A stretch of 50,114 nucleotides of DNA from CALBZH01 sp964538515 (GCA_964538515.1 CAZIEW010000036.1:1-50114); one strand, 5' to 3'; numbered from the stretch's first letter, positions 35,380 through 43,953 are shown. Notes: generated from the sequence alone by a model not told the origin. Translations and numbers: made by a program.

Positions 35380-35546
35380 GCTTTATTGACAAAGCCCTGC
35401 CAGGCCTTAGCTTCTGCCCATGTTGGAAGCGCGGGACGCCGCCGAGCACGGGATTCGAGACAAGCGCCTGAGCCTTCTATTTTGAATTGTGAATTCCTTC
35501 GGCAGGAGACGCCGGAGGGGGACCTGCGGAAAAGGGAGAGTGCATA

Positions 35547-36017
35547 ATGCAGCGAGTCAGGGAATGCATGATGGTGACGATGGAATACAGCATCCGTACG
35601 ACGGGAAAAGACGGGGACGTCGTCGAGGCCCCCAAGCAGTCGTGCCAATTTGTATACGGAATTCATGCCCAGTACCCGTCCGTGGAAACCGCGATCATGA
35701 ACAAACTGCCCGGCGACCGGGTCCAGGTTTATGTGCCGCCTGAGGAGATCTTCGGTCACCACGACGAGAGCCTCGTTCGGGAGCTGCCCCGGGAAGACTA
35801 CAAGCAGAACCGCCTGCAGCCGGGCAAGATGTATCGCGAGATGAAACAGAAGACCCTGATCCAGTTCATGGTCAAGGACGTTCGGGACGACGTCATCGTG
35901 GCCGACTTCAACGACCCTCGGTGCGGCACCTCCGCCCAATTCGACATCCTGATCACGGACGTTCGGGAAGCGACCAAGGGTGAAATGCAGCCTTCGTGCG
36001 CCCTGCCGCCTCATTAG
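35547..36017 (+). CDS. SlyD-like FKBP-type peptidyl-prolyl isomerase
   Basis: A 156-residue protein with a SlyD-like FKBP fold interrupted by an insert-in-flap region. FVYGIHAQYPSVETAIMNKLPGDRVQVYVPPEEIFGHHDESLVRELPREDY matches the family's GxxxG/IPPEEAYGEYD pattern, and DFNDPRCGTSAQFDILITDVREAT matches its C-terminal strand. SlyD's His/Cys-rich nickel tail is absent. The last residues contain one Cys and two Pro (PSCALPPH). The true start may be Met8 or Met9, but GGGAGAG precedes the first ATG. Likely a folding helper. Confidence 0.82.
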   Translation: MQRVRECMMVTMEYSIRTTGKDGDVVEAPKQSCQFVYGIHAQYPSVETAIMNKLPGDRVQVYVPPEEIFGHHDESLVRELPREDYKQNRLQPGKMYREMKQKTLIQFMVKDVRDDVIVADFNDPRCGTSAQFDILITDVREATKGEMQPSCALPPH

Positions 36018-36165
36018 ACCATCCTTGCGCCGAACGGGCTCCATGCGAAGCCGGAGCCGGCTGAGGGCAACCGCGTCCCGAGCGCAGAGGAGGACGCCTT
36101 CGGCGTATATGATCTTTTTTGTGTATTTTCCAATACATCCTAAGGTAGTCTTCAAATCGGGATGG

Positions 36166-36194
36166 TTGACAAACCCAAACGGCTATGGTAATCA
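36166..36194 (+). promoter_or_regulatory. Strong sigma-70-type promoter for tRNA-Arg
   Basis: A perfect TTGACA (36166-36171) and TAATCA (36189-36194) are separated by exactly 17 bases. The tRNA begins 42 bases after the -10 box. The perfect -35 box, ideal spacing and position directly upstream of a stable RNA gene make this the most convincing promoter in the window. Confidence 0.7.
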
Positions 36195-36235
36195 GCCACA
36201 TCCTTCGGGCAGCACCTGCCCATCATTTCATCAGA

Positions 36236-36311
36236 GGGCGACTAGCTCAGTGGATAGAGCGTTGGTCTCCGGAACCAAAGGTGCCGGGTTCGATCCCCGG
36301 GTCGCCCTCCA
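36236..36311 (+). tRNA. tRNA-Arg (anticodon CCG)
   Basis: A 76-base cloverleaf with encoded CCA. The acceptor GGGCGAC pairs with GTCGCCC, and the D stem is GCTC/GAGC. The anticodon stem TTGGT/ACCAA holds loop CTCCGGA, so the anticodon is CCG, reading CGG arginine codons. The T arm GCCGGGTTCGATCCCCGGG contains the invariant TTCGA. The 3' end reads CCCTCCA. CGG is a frequent codon in a GC-rich genome. tRNA-Arg genes are common integration sites, and the DNA just downstream is unusually gene-poor. Confidence 0.96.
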
Positions 36312-36924
36312 AGTAAGACCAATTTGGTTCGATTTGGATTCGCTCTTCTCCCTCTTGCCCGGGCCACCCTGTCGTTACGCTGATATCAACTCTTCACCCC
36401 TGCCAGCCGAGCCGGCGCTGGCCTGAGCAACATAGCGATTTCCTGTTTCGAGCCCACTGACCTGGGCTGGCAAGGATGGCATCGCAATGTTGGGGTACCT
36501 GACGTCCGTACTTTATCCCCAGCAGCCCACCTAAGCTCACAAGTCAGTGAGAAGCGATCAGCGGATTGACGATCGGGGCCGATTCCCTATACTGGTCGGC
36601 AGTTGATCACGTTGAGTCGGATGCTGAAATGCCATCCTTGCTCGTCCATCCTGAAGACCGCCCACCGTGAATTCGAAGGGCACATCGGTCAGCTCCATAG
36701 TCCCAGAAGAGCTAAGACCGACCGGGCTCTTAAGGCCATCGACCAGTCATTGGGTCCTTTCAGGATTGCCGAAGTTCATAAAGAGTGCCCGGATGTCAGC
36801 GTGGACTTGCTCAGGCGGGTTTTCTCGCTGCGGTCGAATGGGGCTGGGTCGTTTCGACTTGACCGTCTCCGGGCAGCAGGCCCGGAATCAACCGAGCCTC
36901 CACCCAGAGCCATCTTCTGTTGTC
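36312..36924. other. Gene-poor stretch after tRNA with possible relic
   Basis: No intact gene is seen in about 610 bases. An open frame around 36700-36850 (plus strand) encodes RALKAIDQSLGPFRIAEV and then CPDVSVDLLRRVFSLRSNG. This recalls the C-terminal winged-helix region of some Fic-family or related regulatory proteins, but nothing upstream of it looks coding and no start codon with ribosome site is present. It is best described as a possible decayed fragment. Confidence 0.3.
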
Positions 36925-37203
36925 TCATGCTCCCGCGTGGCTGATCCTTTCCACGGCTTCAACCCAACTGCGCATGGGCGACGCGGTGTACGCCTGCTCG
37001 TGCAGGATCGCGTAGCCCAATGCCCGGCACCTGAGGCCGTCTTCTTTCCACTCAAAGGGGTCCATCACCACGTGCGCGTAATCCTGGCACTGCTCGCAGG
37101 TAAATCCCGTCCAACACTCCCGGATCGCAACGTCGAGGCAAGCGTCGTAATGGGCGCACATGACCTTCCTGTTGATGCTGTTGTCCGATGGCTGCGGATT
37201 CAT
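36925..37203 (-). CDS. Small cysteine-containing hypothetical protein
   Basis: A 92-residue protein not assigned to a named family. It has a cluster of cysteines (MCAHYDACLDVAIRECWTGF, then CEQCQDY and LRCRALGYA), spaced in a way that could bind zinc or an iron-sulfur cluster. The start has GGAGGG about nine bases upstream, which supports a real gene even though the neighbours look decayed. No signal peptide or TM segment is present. Confidence 0.55.
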   Translation of the reverse strand: MNPQPSDNSINRKVMCAHYDACLDVAIRECWTGFTCEQCQDYAHVVMDPFEWKEDGLRCRALGYAILHEQAYTASPMRSWVEAVERISHAGA

Positions 37204-37423
37204 GTATGAGGCCCTCCGTGCTCAGGGTTGGTCATCGAGAGGAGGAAACCCCCCCCTCACCTTCTACATCGGCAGGATTTGCGCAGCTGCTTCAAGGATT
37301 TCCGCCGTCGCAGGGTGAGAAAACGCAGTTCCCTCATGACGAGGCGCTTAGGTCGTGCATCCAGTGCAGACGAAACAGCAGCGGATTCGCCGCAAAGGCC
37401 GGCCTGGTTCTAGACGCGTCCCT

Positions 37424-37642
37424 CTATGCTCCGAGGATCGACGCCAGGTCCACCGGCTTGTGACGCGTGGACACCACGGCGAGGAGCTCGTCGTCCGATT
37501 GAAGGACCGTGTCTGCGTGGGGGATCACGAGTCGCCCCCGGCGGATGATTCCAGCCAGGATGCACTTGCTTGGAAACGGCAGGTCCGTCCGTGCAACGAT
37601 CACTTCCTCCCCAAAGATCTGCATGGGAGCCTCATCGGACAT
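37424..37642 (-). pseudogene. TrkA C-terminal (RCK_C) domain fragment
   Basis: Seventy-two residues match only the last domain of TrkA/RCK potassium-uptake regulators: GEEVIVARTDLPFPSKCILAGIIRRGRLVIPHADTVLQSDDELLAVVS. The expected N-terminal NAD-binding domain is absent. The frame stays open for about 125 bases upstream but encodes low-complexity Ser/Gly text without an ATG, and then meets a stop near 37768. A weak start context supports a truncated relic, though a stand-alone RCK_C protein cannot be excluded. Between it and 37203, the minus strand also has 26 codons at 37264-37341 (HEGTAFSHPATAEILEAAAQ) that resemble the tail of a dihydrolipoamide dehydrogenase-type protein. Confidence 0.45.
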
Positions 37643-37989
37643 GGCGTCGAGCTCGGCTTCCCCGGGGCCGTGTAAACCTCGGCTGCCGATAGCGCTGGAA
37701 GGGCTGCTGGCAGAACGGCCTGATTCTGTTCCGCCACCGAGCTGATCATGGGTTTTCAGTCTTTGGCGTCAGCAACGGAAGGTCTGCACGACACGGACGG
37801 TCTTTGAGCAAGCATAGAGACAAAGGATGCTTCATTACGCTTGAGACAGATGCTATTCTTTTGACTCGCTTGATCCGGGATCAGCGCTTTCCGCCGACCA
37901 AGCACAACGCCACCGACCAGGAAATCGGATTGCTTTGTCAAAGGTTCTCTTGCCGCCTTCCATTGGCTCGAATGATAGAGGCTCCTGCC

Positions 37990-39606
37990 ATGAGCATTGA
38001 GGCCCAGACCGCTTCAGGAAATGAATTGAGCAAATCCGGGGGGGCCGAGACACCCAGTTCCCTGGTCGCTCAGGCCGAACGCCCTCCAACGGTTCCGTCT
38101 GACGAGGACGGGCTGGGCCGCTTATTCGCATTGCTGCGCGAGCAGACGAAGGTGGATTTTACCTTCTATAAGCCCAATACCGTGCTCCGGCGAATCGAGC
38201 GGCGGATGGAGGTCAATCAGGTGGAGGATCTGCGGGAGTATGTCCGGCTCTTGGAGGCCAGGCCGATTGAAGTGGCGACTCTTTACCGGGATCTCCTGAT
38301 CGGGGTCACCAGCTTCTTCCGGGATCGGGAAGTCTTTGAAGAACTAGGTGAGAGGATTCTGCCCGGCCTTTTTCTGAACAGCGATCGCCAGGAGATTCGC
38401 TTTTGGGCTGCGGGATGCTCGAGCGGGGAGGAGGCCTATACCCTTGCCATACTGGCTTGCGAATGCATGGAGCGTTTGCAACGGTCTTGGAGTGTGAAGA
38501 TCTTTGCGACCGATATCGATCGCGACGCTATCCGGAGAGCGGGCCGGGGGTTGTACCCGGAGAGCATCGCCTCAGACATGCCGCCGGCAATGCGGAGTAA
38601 GTATTTCCTGCGCAGGGATGACCAATATCTTGTTCACCCCAGCATTCGTGAAATGGTGGTTTTCGCACAGCACAACCTCATCAAGGATCCGCCCTTTACG
38701 AACATTGAGCTCGTGAGCTGCCGCAACCTGCTCATCTACCTTCAACCGGTGCTCCAGCAGAAGGTTTTGGAATTCCTCAATTTCTCGCTAAACCCCAAAG
38801 GGGTTCTCCTGCTTGGTACGAGTGAAATGCCCGCTGCCGGGGGCGACTTTTTCGAGGTCGTGCATTCCAAGTTCAAGATTTACCGATCCAAAGGCATAAG
38901 ACGGCCCTTCACCGATCGCTCCGTGACTCAGGCTCCTACCCTCATCCTGAACCGACCTAAGCCCGCCCACTTTGGACGGGCTGCCCCCGTTAACCGTAGG
39001 CTCGAAGCGGAGCCCATGCTCGACCGGCTTCCCCAAGGCGACATCAACGGGGAAGTCGAGCAGCGCATCCATGATCTGGAGCAGGAGCTTCAATTCACCA
39101 AGGAAAACCTTGAGGCCACCATCGAGGAGCTCGAGACTTCCAATGAGGAGCTCCAAGCGACCAATGAGCAGCTCTTGGCCAGCAACGAGGCGCTGCACAC
39201 GGTCAACGCCGAGTGCCAGGCCAGGATCCTGGAGCTGACGGAGATGACCAACGACTTGGAAAATCTCATGGCCGCCACCGGCACCGGGGCCCTGTTCCTG
39301 GATGAGAACCTCGAGATCCGAAGGTTCACCCCTGAGATCGGAAGGATTTTCAGGATATTGCCGAAGGACCTTGGACGTCCCTTAGCCCATCTGACGAACA
39401 ATGTTTTCGGCATCGACATCATGAGCGTCCTACGCCGAGTGGAGACGGAGAAGAGCCCCTGCAACATGGAGGTGCGCACCCTGGACGGGGCGTGGTTCCT
39501 GATGAAGGCTCTGCCTTACCAAGTCGGGGGAGGGATGTCTTCGGGTATCGTGCTCACCTTTACGGACATTGACCCGCTCAAGAGAAATGAGGAGAGCGCC
39601 GTCTGA
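37990..39606 (+). CDS. CheR-type methyltransferase with coiled coil and PAS domain
   Basis: A 538-residue protein. Residues about 40-300 form a CheR protein-glutamate methyltransferase: RRIERRM, the TSFFRD segment, the SAM loop AAGCSSGEEAYT (140-151), ATDID and the LVSCRNLLIYL motif. A coiled coil of about 70 residues follows (EATIEELETSNEELQATNEQ), then a PAS domain (about 428-535: GTGALFLDENLEIRRFTPEI). This is the middle of the CheB-CheR-PAS-kinase architecture, without the CheB esterase or histidine kinase. The ATG at 37990 is chosen because the 62-codon upstream extension does not look coding. A hairpin terminator lies 55 bases after the stop. The 347-base gap before it shows nothing else. 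Confidence 0.88.
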   Translation: MSIEAQTASGNELSKSGGAETPSSLVAQAERPPTVPSDEDGLGRLFALLREQTKVDFTFYKPNTVLRRIERRMEVNQVEDLREYVRLLEARPIEVATLYRDLLIGVTSFFRDREVFEELGERILPGLFLNSDRQEIRFWAAGCSSGEEAYTLAILACECMERLQRSWSVKIFATDIDRDAIRRAGRGLYPESIASDMPPAMRSKYFLRRDDQYLVHPSIREMVVFAQHNLIKDPPFTNIELVSCRNLLIYLQPVLQQKVLEFLNFSLNPKGVLLLGTSEMPAAGGDFFEVVHSKFKIYRSKGIRRPFTDRSVTQAPTLILNRPKPAHFGRAAPVNRRLEAEPMLDRLPQGDINGEVEQRIHDLEQELQFTKENLEATIEELETSNEELQATNEQLLASNEALHTVNAECQARILELTEMTNDLENLMAATGTGALFLDENLEIRRFTPEIGRIFRILPKDLGRPLAHLTNNVFGIDIMSVLRRVETEKSPCNMEVRTLDGAWFLMKALPYQVGGGMSSGIVLTFTDIDPLKRNEESAV

Positions 39607-39661
39607 CGCATTGGGAAAGGCGGGGTCCGGCTTTGTGAGGCCAAGCCCCCTGTGGAAGAAC

Positions 39662-39694
39662 CCCCGGGAGGGCGTAACGCCTCCCGGGGCTTTA
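39662..39694. terminator. Bidirectional hairpin terminator between convergent genes
   Basis: A perfect ten-base-pair stem, CCCCGGGAGG (39662-39671) with CCTCCCGGGG (39680-39689), encloses GCGTAACG and is followed by CTTT. It lies between the CheR-PAS gene and the convergent decahaem cytochrome gene, just where a shared terminator would be expected. The stem can be extended by GCG/CGC with one bulged base. Confidence 0.75.
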
Positions 39695-39701
39695 GAGCGG
39701 G

Positions 39702-42365
39702 CTATTGGGCCCGGCTGAACGTGTGACAGGACGAGCAGTTGATCCCTTTGTTGGTGTGGCGCGGATGAACCTGCGTGAAGGAATACGACTGCAAGCCGTG
39801 GCAATCGTTGCACAGGTCGCTGGTGGGCTTCTTGGCGGTGTAGCCGATGCTCTTTAGATTCATACGGGTGGTTGTGCCACCGTGGCAGGTGGTACAGGAG
39901 TTGTTGTAGCCCAGCGCCTGCTCCTTGGGCGCAACCTCGTGGAAGAGGCCCATCCAGCGCTCCGTGGTCTGATAGGCGTACGGATTCCTGGGCCAGCCCA
40001 CACCGTCCTGCCCGAGCGGAATCGCATTGAGCAGATCCCCCTGCATGTAAAACTGTCCGATCTTCAACGGGAGAATGTAATCCGTCACGGTGTCGATCGG
40101 CTGCGTCGCCGTGTGCACTTTGAATGGATGAAGCTTTGCGCCTGCAACAGCCGGGGATGAGTCAACCGGTCCCGCCATCAGCACGTTTCCGTTGGCCTGG
40201 AGAGTGGCTGCGGTTCCAAAGTTGTAAAACTGTGACCTTCCATCCCAGAACTTGTATTGTGGGGTGACGTTCCCTTGCATCGTTCTCGTGGGATCGTAGA
40301 GCCCGGTCGTCGTGTTGAGCTCCCCGCTTGCAGCCCCCCAATCCCGGAACATGTCCGTCTGGGCTACCTTGGCAAAGGTCGGAATGTGACAGGTCGTACA
40401 ATGCACGCGCTTGACGTGATAGTTGTTGATGTTCGAGTTGCTGTGCGGCGGCGTGCTCGTGTGGCAGGTCACACAGTCCGGTTTCGTGCCTTCCTGGACC
40501 CGCAGGTCCACGCCGCGACCGGAGATTTTGTGCTGGGAGACCGCGTGGCACTGGGTGCAGTGAAGATCACCCCCACCCAGAGCTGCCGAGGACATGTGGA
40601 CATCGAAATCTCTCGTGGGCGGGTTGCGGTGGGCCTCTTCAATGTCGCCCCGCTTGAAGTTGTTGCCGCCACCCGACTTGGTATGGCAGTTCAGGCACGT
40701 ATCGCGTGAGGTCGGCCGAATGTCGACGGCTGCTTCGAGGATCGTCATTCCCATTGCGGTTTCGTCAGGGATGTATTTGGTCTTGGTGACAGGATCCACC
40801 GTCCGTTTGTAGTTGGGAGCGTGGCAGACCAGACAGTCGATGTTGGCCAGGTCGCTGTCGGTGGGGTTGGTGGACTTGGTGGGTTTGGCCCCGAGGCCGG
40901 TATGGCACTTCAGGCAGCCGCCGTCAACCTGGAGTCCGTAGACATTGGTCAGCTTCCCGATCAGGTTGATGTCCGGGTAGATGCAGAAATCATTGATAGC
41001 CCCGAACTTGCCCGACCACTGGTAATGCTCCGAGTTGTAGACCTGAACGGCCTGAGTGCGGTGGCAGGAAAGGCAGGTTGTGGCGCCGGCGTAAGTATCG
41101 AAGCGTCCCGCGTGCGAGCCTTGCACGGGCGGCGGCGGCGTCGTTGTATCCACGATGGTGACCTGCTTGGAGGCCGTTCTCGTGACGCCGTTTTCCGTGT
41201 ACGAGGCGCCGATGTTGACGACTTGATTGCCGGTGACAGCGGTGGTGGTCAGGGTCGCGCCGTTGAACGTGGCATACTGGGAATCCTCCGTCATGGTTGC
41301 GGTCACGGTCTTAGTGGTGCTGTTGCTCATGGTGGCCGTTACCGGGAAAGCCGTGGAGGTGCCTTCGTTGACCGATGTGGGGCCGCCGATGGCGATGCTG
41401 GAAAGCGTGACGGGAGGGGGAACGTCAAGGATCTGGACGGACTTGGTCGCGGTCCTTGTGACACCGCCTTCGGTGTAGGAGGCACTGACCGTGACGGTCT
41501 GGTTCGAGGGCACTTCAACGGCGGTCAGGCGAATCCCGGAAAAGGAGGTGTAGGTCGAATTTTCCGTCAAGGTGGCGGTGACCGACTTGGTGGAGTTGTC
41601 GCTCATGGTCGCGGTGACGGGGAAATCGGCGGCGGTGTTCTCGTTCATGGAAGTTGGCCCGCCGATGGAGATGCTGGAAAGCGTGACGGGAGGGGGAACG
41701 TCAAGGATCTGGACGGACTTGGTCGCGGTCCTTGTGACACCGCCTTCGGTGTAGGAGGCACTGACCGTGACGGTCTGGTTCGAGGGCACTTCAACGGCGG
41801 TCAGGCGAATCCCGGAAAAGGAGGTGTAGGTCGAATTTTCCGTCAAGGTGGCGGTGACCGACTTGGTGGAGTTGTCGCTCATGGTCGCGGTGACGGGGAA
41901 ATCGGCGGCGGTGTTCTCGTTCATGGAAGTTGGCCCGCCGATGGAGATGCTGGAAAGCGTGACCGTCGGGGCGACACATTCGTTTTCAATCAGAGCGACA
42001 TCATGGGTGTCGGTCTTGCTAATCCCATTATAGGTATAAGTCGCCGTGACCGTAACGCTCTTATTCTGACAGCTCGGCAAGTTCTTCCCGGTGAGTCGGC
42101 CGGAAGAGATGGTCGCATACGCGGTGCTGCTCAAGGACCACTTGGTCTGTCTGTTGGTGGTGACGTCGCGGGTTTTGTCTCCAATCTTCGCTATGGCCCG
42201 GAGTTGAATCCTCGATCCATCGTTGACCGAGGACGCACCAGTGATGGTGACGGATTGCAGCGAGTCTTCGGCCAGCGCCGCCGATACGCCCCAAACAACC
42301 GAAAATGCGATCACCGCAAGCCAGAGCAGCAGTCTGTAGATCAATTCCCTCTTTTCACATTCCAT
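39702..42365 (-). CDS. Secreted decahaem c-type cytochrome with Ig-like repeats
   Basis: An 887-residue exported protein. It has a signal peptide (LLLWLAVIAFSVVWGVSAALA), four Ig-like beta domains (about 35-410) and a C-terminal region with ten CxxCH haem-binding motifs (about 431-882: CLSCH, CLKCH, CLVCH, CLNCH, CTQCH, CVTCH, CTTCH, CTTCH, CNDCH, CSSCH). Ig domains 2 and 3 are identical copies of 92 residues, and domain 4 is a diverged copy. The haem part recalls multihaem nitrite/hydroxylamine-type or extracellular electron-transfer cytochromes, but no specific enzyme is assigned. The ATG at 42365 has AGGAGAACAGGAC upstream. The Ig stalk suggests display at the cell surface or in the periplasm. 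Confidence 0.92.
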   Translation of the reverse strand: MECEKRELIYRLLLWLAVIAFSVVWGVSAALAEDSLQSVTITGASSVNDGSRIQLRAIAKIGDKTRDVTTNRQTKWSLSSTAYATISSGRLTGKNLPSCQNKSVTVTATYTYNGISKTDTHDVALIENECVAPTVTLSSISIGGPTSMNENTAADFPVTATMSDNSTKSVTATLTENSTYTSFSGIRLTAVEVPSNQTVTVSASYTEGGVTRTATKSVQILDVPPPVTLSSISIGGPTSMNENTAADFPVTATMSDNSTKSVTATLTENSTYTSFSGIRLTAVEVPSNQTVTVSASYTEGGVTRTATKSVQILDVPPPVTLSSIAIGGPTSVNEGTSTAFPVTATMSNSTTKTVTATMTEDSQYATFNGATLTTTAVTGNQVVNIGASYTENGVTRTASKQVTIVDTTTPPPPVQGSHAGRFDTYAGATTCLSCHRTQAVQVYNSEHYQWSGKFGAINDFCIYPDINLIGKLTNVYGLQVDGGCLKCHTGLGAKPTKSTNPTDSDLANIDCLVCHAPNYKRTVDPVTKTKYIPDETAMGMTILEAAVDIRPTSRDTCLNCHTKSGGGNNFKRGDIEEAHRNPPTRDFDVHMSSAALGGGDLHCTQCHAVSQHKISGRGVDLRVQEGTKPDCVTCHTSTPPHSNSNINNYHVKRVHCTTCHIPTFAKVAQTDMFRDWGAASGELNTTTGLYDPTRTMQGNVTPQYKFWDGRSQFYNFGTAATLQANGNVLMAGPVDSSPAVAGAKLHPFKVHTATQPIDTVTDYILPLKIGQFYMQGDLLNAIPLGQDGVGWPRNPYAYQTTERWMGLFHEVAPKEQALGYNNSCTTCHGGTTTRMNLKSIGYTAKKPTSDLCNDCHGLQSYSFTQVHPRHTNKGINCSSCHTFSRAQ
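41394..41945. repeat. Exact 276-bp tandem duplication within the decahaem gene
   Basis: Two adjacent units, 41394-41669 and 41670-41945, are identical over all 276 bases (92 codons). Identity continues for about 18 bases into the next unit. The units encode identical Ig-like domains beginning VTLSSISIGGPTSMNEN. The neighbouring domain at 41118-41393 is related at the protein level but clearly diverged. Full identity including third codon positions means a very recent duplication or conversion. Confidence 0.97.
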
Positions 42366-43140
42366 GTCCTGTTCTCCTGAAAGTGGATTGCCAAGCCAAA
42401 TACGACGGTGGTTCCGCATTGCTCTGATTGTGAAACAGCGCAGGTTGAGAGTTTGTCCGCATCCGTTGTCGGTCTCGCTTTCTTGCGCTGCACAGTCGGT
42501 TGAGCTTTCTTGTCACCTCCATTCCGGCTCGTTCGTGTCGAGCTGTCGATGCGTGCAAAGGCCACTCACCATAGGGGAGCTAAGCTCTCGTCAATCGATT
42601 GAGCAAGTCTAATGCCATATTTGAGCAGCGGCTTCAATGGGTTGGCAACTATAAAAGATCGTTTATGAAAACTTGGTAGATCGTGGATTCTTCAGAACTG
42701 CGTGTTAACCTTGCATAGTCATAGTTTTGACGTTTTGTGTTAACGTGCGGGGGTGCGTGTTAATCGCTTCCGGGCGACGTCTGTGAATTGTTAATGATGC
42801 ATGGGAGTTAGGCTCTGGGTTGCGTCCGGGTGGAGGTTGCGGGGGATGATGAGGCAGGGCACTCGGGCTTCGGTACTTTTTGGGGAGACTGTTGTATGAT
42901 GAGCAAACCGCGAAACACGGGAAGCCTGGAATTCTGTAACAATGGGAGGGGAGATGGCAGGTTGTGGTATCGGATTCCCGGCGTCCTTGCGCAGTTTGGC
43001 TCAACAAGGGGCGCTGGTGCCCAGGACACGGACATGCTCCGTCTTCACAACCACCCGGGGAGGAGCTGCAGGGCGTATTCGGTGCTGCCTGAATGGTTTA
43101 GGGCTCCCCGCTACGGCGAGAGGAAGGAGAAAGCGGCACG
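42366..43140. promoter_or_regulatory. Long spacer with three GTGTTAA direct repeats
   Basis: This 775-base divergent region upstream of the cytochrome gene has no convincing gene. It includes an AT-richer part (about 42590-42800) in which GTGTTAA occurs three times, at 42702-42708, 42737-42743 and 42757-42763, twice preceded by GC and once by TT. A related TGTTAA lies just downstream. Such spaced repeats could be binding sites for a regulator of either flanking gene. Plus-strand open frames at 42897-43144 lack coding character. Confidence 0.4.
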
Positions 43141-43437
43141 ATGACCGACAAGGTCAGTTTCATGGAGATCAAGGAAGGGTTTTACCTGGTCAGTAGCCCG
43201 GAAGTCAGGGGATATCCGTGGTATCTCTTGAGGAAGCCGGGGGAGGGAACGTACGCCGAGGTTGTCAATGATGTTGAAGTGGGCATTTTCATTGCCCCCT
43301 GGCCTTTCAACAGGCGGATTGCCGTTGAGAGCCATACCGACCCGGAGCAGAGGAGGGTCTGGGACGAATCCGGCGTTGCGGAGGTGATTCGTCTCGCCCA
43401 TGACGCGATCATGGCTCAATTGGATGCAGAGGCTTGA
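43141..43437 (+). CDS. Hypothetical protein
   Basis: A 98-residue soluble protein with no family recognised. It begins MTDKVSFMEIKEGFYLVSSPEVRGYPWYLLRK and has aromatic-rich beta-like strands and a helical C-terminus (EVIRLAHDAIMAQLDAEA). The ribosome site GAGGAAGGAGAAAG lies about ten bases before the ATG and supports expression. It is alone on the plus strand between two minus-strand haem-related units. Confidence 0.6.
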   Translation: MTDKVSFMEIKEGFYLVSSPEVRGYPWYLLRKPGEGTYAEVVNDVEVGIFIAPWPFNRRIAVESHTDPEQRRVWDESGVAEVIRLAHDAIMAQLDAEA

Positions 43438-43477
43438 GCCTTAATCCAAGGGTCAGGCCGCCAGCGCGAAGAGATAG

Positions 43478-43831
43478 CTACTTCATTTTTTTGAAGATGA
43501 CCTTGGTTTCATCAGCCATGGTCATCGTCAAAATATCATCCTGGACCGTACCGTACATGGTCAGTCCGGGATCTGTGATCTTGATGCGGCCGTCATCCAG
43601 AAGCGTCCAATTTCTCTTTCCGGAGGGAAGCATGACCGTATGGTCGTCGAAGACCTCAATGACAAACCCCACTTGGCCGCTACGACCGGGAATACCCGGC
43701 TCCCTGGCGATTGCCATCCACCTTCCGTGTAAATCCAACGTCTTGGGTGCCGGTTTGGTGCACGCGGTCAAGCCAATCCCCAGGAGCACCACGAGGAGCC
43801 CCATTCCGATCTTCGAGCTGATCTTCCGCAA
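43478..43831 (-). CDS. Small lipoprotein
   Basis: A 117-residue protein with an N-terminal signal ending in a lipobox (GIGLTAC, lipidated Cys near residue 24). The mature part is a small beta-rich domain (HGRWMAIAREP, VGFVIEVFDDHTVMLPSGKRNW, DDGRIKITDPGLTMYGTV) that recalls lipocalin-like or DUF-type periplasmic domains measuring a condition, but no family is assigned. The TTG at 43831 is chosen because AGGAGGT lies six bases upstream, a near-perfect ribosome site. The longer ATG frame starting at 43867 would place this site inside the gene. Confidence 0.7.
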   Translation of the reverse strand: MRKISSKIGMGLLVVLLGIGLTACTKPAPKTLDLHGRWMAIAREPGIPGRSGQVGFVIEVFDDHTVMLPSGKRNWTLLDDGRIKITDPGLTMYGTVQDDILTMTMADETKVIFKKMK

Positions 43832-43953
43832 GGTGGCACCTCCTGAATACGGGTCAAGGAAAATCATGCAACCCCCTGTGCAAAGAGAGGCCGGAAGCCG
43901 CCAGCGTCAACCTCGGTGAGCAGGCCCGTCTCGTACGATGGAGCGTCAACCCC

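Noticed and set aside
35295..36155. Minus-strand open frame opposite the SlyD-like gene
   Set aside because: The plus strand encodes a recognisable FKBP domain; the minus frame has no domain.
41118..41963. Possible CRISPR array from the regularly spaced repeats
   Set aside because: The repeats are contiguous 276-bp coding units without spacers, and they encode Ig-like domains in frame.
40821..42380. Plus-strand Gly/Arg/Asp-rich open frame of 519 codons with apparent repeats
   Set aside because: Its repeats are the complement of the Ig-domain duplication, and the minus strand has signal peptide, ribosome site and ten haem motifs.
42897..43000. Possible cyclic-di-GMP riboswitch in the leader of the gene at 43141
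   Set aside because: Isolated pieces such as GCAAACCGCGAAA resemble the class, but the conserved core and pairing elements could not be assembled.
42830..43144. Plus-strand open frame before the 98-residue gene
   Set aside because: No ribosome site and no coding-like composition. It covers the leader of the gene at 43141.
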